The notes under the pieces are model-generated. The model saw only the letters and a program-made list of their open reading frames with translations. It ran no database searches and had not been told where the DNA came from. Made by a program: the position numbers and the translations under genes. A DNA stretch of 64,000 nucleotides. It comes from Roseovarius sp. W115. GTDB taxonomy: Bacteria > Pseudomonadota > Alphaproteobacteria > Rhodobacterales > Rhodobacteraceae. The DNA lies in contig NZ_CP146606.1 in the NCBI RefSeq assembly GCF_032842945.2, forward strand, positions 2,794,501 through 2,858,500. Direction: 5' to 3'. Positions 62,634-64,000 of the stretch are shown here, piece after piece; position 1 is the stretch's first letter, and each line of letters starts with the position of its first letter.

Positions 62634-63092
62634 TCATCCCATTTGTTGCATCGCTTTCGCTTTGGCCTCGATGCTGTCTTCCTCACTCAGTCCCAGGACG
62701 GTTTGCACCTGTGAGATCACATCGATTTCCTGAGACTGAATAGCACCATCCACCAAAACCACTTCCCACAGCGCTTCCAGAGCATCAAGGCGGGCATCAA
62801 AGCTCACCATTTGCCGGATGATCTGGGCAAACTTTTCAGTGTCAGGCGCCTCCTTGTCGAGACGTTCGCAGGTGGCGCGCATCTTGGCGGCTTCAATCGG
62901 GCCCAGGCCAAAAAGCCGCGTCAGGAGTTTGTCGATCTGGCTGATCTCCGCAAAGGCGTATTCCAGGTCAGACTTGGCCACGCGCACCAGTAGCGTACCG
63001 AGAGCCAGTTTTTCATCTGGTTCCGGGAGCGGTGCAGGTTCGGGCGCGTCGAAGGCGTGTAAAAGACGGTGCAGAAACGATTTCGGGTCCAT
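62634..63092 (-). CDS. TerB-like protein, first copy
   Basis: A 152-residue TerB-like protein (about residues 25-140): LALGTLLVRVAKSDLEYAFAE, FAQIIRQMVSFDARLDALEALWEVVLVDG (in part) and ISQVQTVLGLSEEDSIEAK. Its N-terminus (DPKSFLHRLLHAFDAPEPAP) mirrors that of the downstream copy (FADFLKNLVAPEPEP), so the two are tandem duplicates that have diverged. It starts six bases after the DUF1330 gene. Confidence 0.82.
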   Translation of the reverse strand: MDPKSFLHRLLHAFDAPEPAPLPEPDEKLALGTLLVRVAKSDLEYAFAEISQIDKLLTRLFGLGPIEAAKMRATCERLDKEAPDTEKFAQIIRQMVSFDARLDALEALWEVVLVDGAIQSQEIDVISQVQTVLGLSEEDSIEAKAKAMQQMG

Positions 63093-63098
63093 ATTTGT

Positions 63099-63392
63099 TT
63101 ATCCGCTATACCCTTTGACAATGACGAGATCACCGGTCGAGACCGGATCGCGCAAAGCCTTGGCGTCCTGATAGATTTTAGAGTTATAGCATGCCAGAGC
63201 CGCCTTGTAGGTAGGAAACTCGATGACAACCGTGCGCGCCCGCGCGTCACCTTCGCGCAGCTCGCGCGCGCCGCCACGCACCAAAAAGCGCCCCTCAAAC
63301 TCTGTAAAAGCCGCAGCATTTGCGGCTTTGTAGGCCTCATATCCTTGTGGGTCGTCCACATCCACATGCGCGACCCAATATCCCTTTGCCAT
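63099..63392 (-). CDS. DUF1330 protein
   Basis: A 97-residue dimeric alpha/beta-barrel-like protein: KGYWVAHVDVDDPQGYEAYK, FEGRFLVRGG and VVIEFPTYKAALACYNS are the DUF1330 core. Function unknown; related folds include small monooxygenases. Start ATG 63392 is preceded by a GGAGG-like AGGACAGT. First gene of the operon with two TerB-like genes and a PhnD-like gene. Confidence 0.9.
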   Translation of the reverse strand: MAKGYWVAHVDVDDPQGYEAYKAANAAAFTEFEGRFLVRGGARELREGDARARTVVIEFPTYKAALACYNSKIYQDAKALRDPVSTGDLVIVKGYSG

Positions 63393-63558
63393 ACTGTCCT
63401 CCCAGTGCGTGGTTTTGCGCAATTCTGCTTTAGGAAACACAGCATTGCAAACATCGTTGCGAATGTCTCAATCGCGTCACATTTGCACCGCAGAAAGAGC
63501 GCTTTCCAAGCCGATAAATTGGGCTCAGGACGCGTGACTTTTGTAGATGTGAGGCAAG

Positions 63559-64000
63559 ATGCCAGCAGAGGCAACTTTCAAGGACTTTAACTGGTCCATA
63601 GGCACACAGGATGAGCAACTTGAACTGGCCCAGACAGGGACAGATGATGAGCTGCGTGCGTTGGCCATGGCCTATGATTGGCGGGCGCATCCCGAGGTTG
63701 TTTTAAGCTGGATCATGGCGCAGAAATGCATTGATCTTGGCTCAGCCATCACCGCGTTTCTCAATGGCGAACCAGAGCGGTTCAACTATATGCCAAAACG
63801 TGATGTTCCGGACCGTTGGAAATCCACAGCGCGGCTTCTGGACAACATTTGTCTGCGAGTGAACTCTGGTTTCTACCTTGCCTGGCCGGACCGCGATGTG
63901 CTGGACCGCCGTCGTTTGGACCGCTGGCTGATTGCACAAGCCAAGGACCGCGAAGACAACCGTCAGGGGCGGTTTGTTCTGGATGAGGCGATTATCGCCT
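63559..64000 (+). CDS. DUF4274-domain protein, 5' part (runs off the window)
   Basis: An open frame from ATG 63559 continues past the right edge; 147 residues are visible. The segment ELRALAMAYDWRAHPEVVLSWIM followed by KCIDLGSAITAFLNGEP (split) fits DUF4274, a small domain of unknown function found in toxin-immunity-like and hypothetical proteins. AGGCAAG precedes the ATG. It is divergent from the DUF1330 operon. Confidence 0.7.
   Translation, partial: MPAEATFKDFNWSIGTQDEQLELAQTGTDDELRALAMAYDWRAHPEVVLSWIMAQKCIDLGSAITAFLNGEPERFNYMPKRDVPDRWKSTARLLDNICLRVNSGFYLAWPDRDVLDRRRLDRWLIAQAKDREDNRQGRFVLDEAIIA

Overview
The window is GC-rich chromosomal DNA from an alphaproteobacterium, almost certainly Rhodobacteraceae (Roseobacter group). 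The evidence is the gene content and neighbourhoods: clpP-clpX, NDUFA12-mlaD-DUF2155-aat-accC-accB, a phaZ/phaC-phaP-phaR storage locus with CTGC-N3-GCAG operators as known from Rhodobacter, a two-gene-per-cell-type ctaD far from other cox genes, and lineage-typical small intergenic repeats. I see no rRNA, tRNA, CRISPR array, transposase, integrase or phage gene, so this is mainly core chromosome.

Layout. 1-10 kb: end of a GT2 glycosyltransferase, a GntR/FCD regulator, a HAD nucleotidase, a UbiH-like hydroxylase, a class V aminotransferase with two overlapping Lrp regulators divergent from ilvC, a GNAT-DMT pair, and folB-folP. 10-20 kb: YdcH, an OxyR-like regulator without the peroxidatic cysteine, a DM13 protein, ctaD, clpP, clpX, a DUF4760 membrane protein, NDUFA12, mlaD, DUF2155. 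20-26 kb: aat, accC (two frameshifts), accB, acyl-CoA synthetase, aspC (one frameshift), an XRE regulator and sdhE. 26-35 kb: MarR regulator, a four-gene operon gloA-DUF1287-DUF1194-DUF1194, thyA-folA, a cold-shock protein, ArsC-like protein, thrS. 35-43 kb: two alpha/beta hydrolases and the PHB locus. 43-51 kb: two PLP aminotransferases, an MsrQ-like haem membrane protein, and a polyamine/amine gamma-glutamylation cluster (two glutamine-synthetase-like enzymes, a glutamine amidotransferase, a PuuB-like oxidase). 51-56 kb: class I aldolase, SDR, LysE exporter, pgk, paired cyclophilins, DUF4336. 56-61 kb: a polar amino-acid ABC transporter split by an oppositely oriented FAD oxidoreductase. 61-64 kb: an operon DUF1330-TerB-TerB-PhnD-like, then the start of a DUF4274 gene.

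How the genes work together. Folate supply is covered by folB-folP and, 20 kb away, thyA-folA. AccB/AccC begin fatty-acid synthesis. PhaC makes polyhydroxybutyrate, PhaP coats the granule, PhaZ mobilises it and PhaR represses; a PhaR-type site lies exactly inside the -35/-10 spacer of the phaP promoter. The amine cluster is consistent with glutamylation, oxidation and deglutamylation of a polyamine-like substrate, and two of its transcription units carry the same palindrome ATTTGATCAAAT.

Most notable: three single-base homopolymer deletions confined to 20.3-25.4 kb that break accC twice and aspC once, probably sequence errors; a FolB fused to an amino-acid-kinase-like half; a dispersed inverted repeat whose end supplies the stop codon of two unrelated genes; and the shared palindrome of the amine cluster. 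I did not find an obviously new defence or mobile system.
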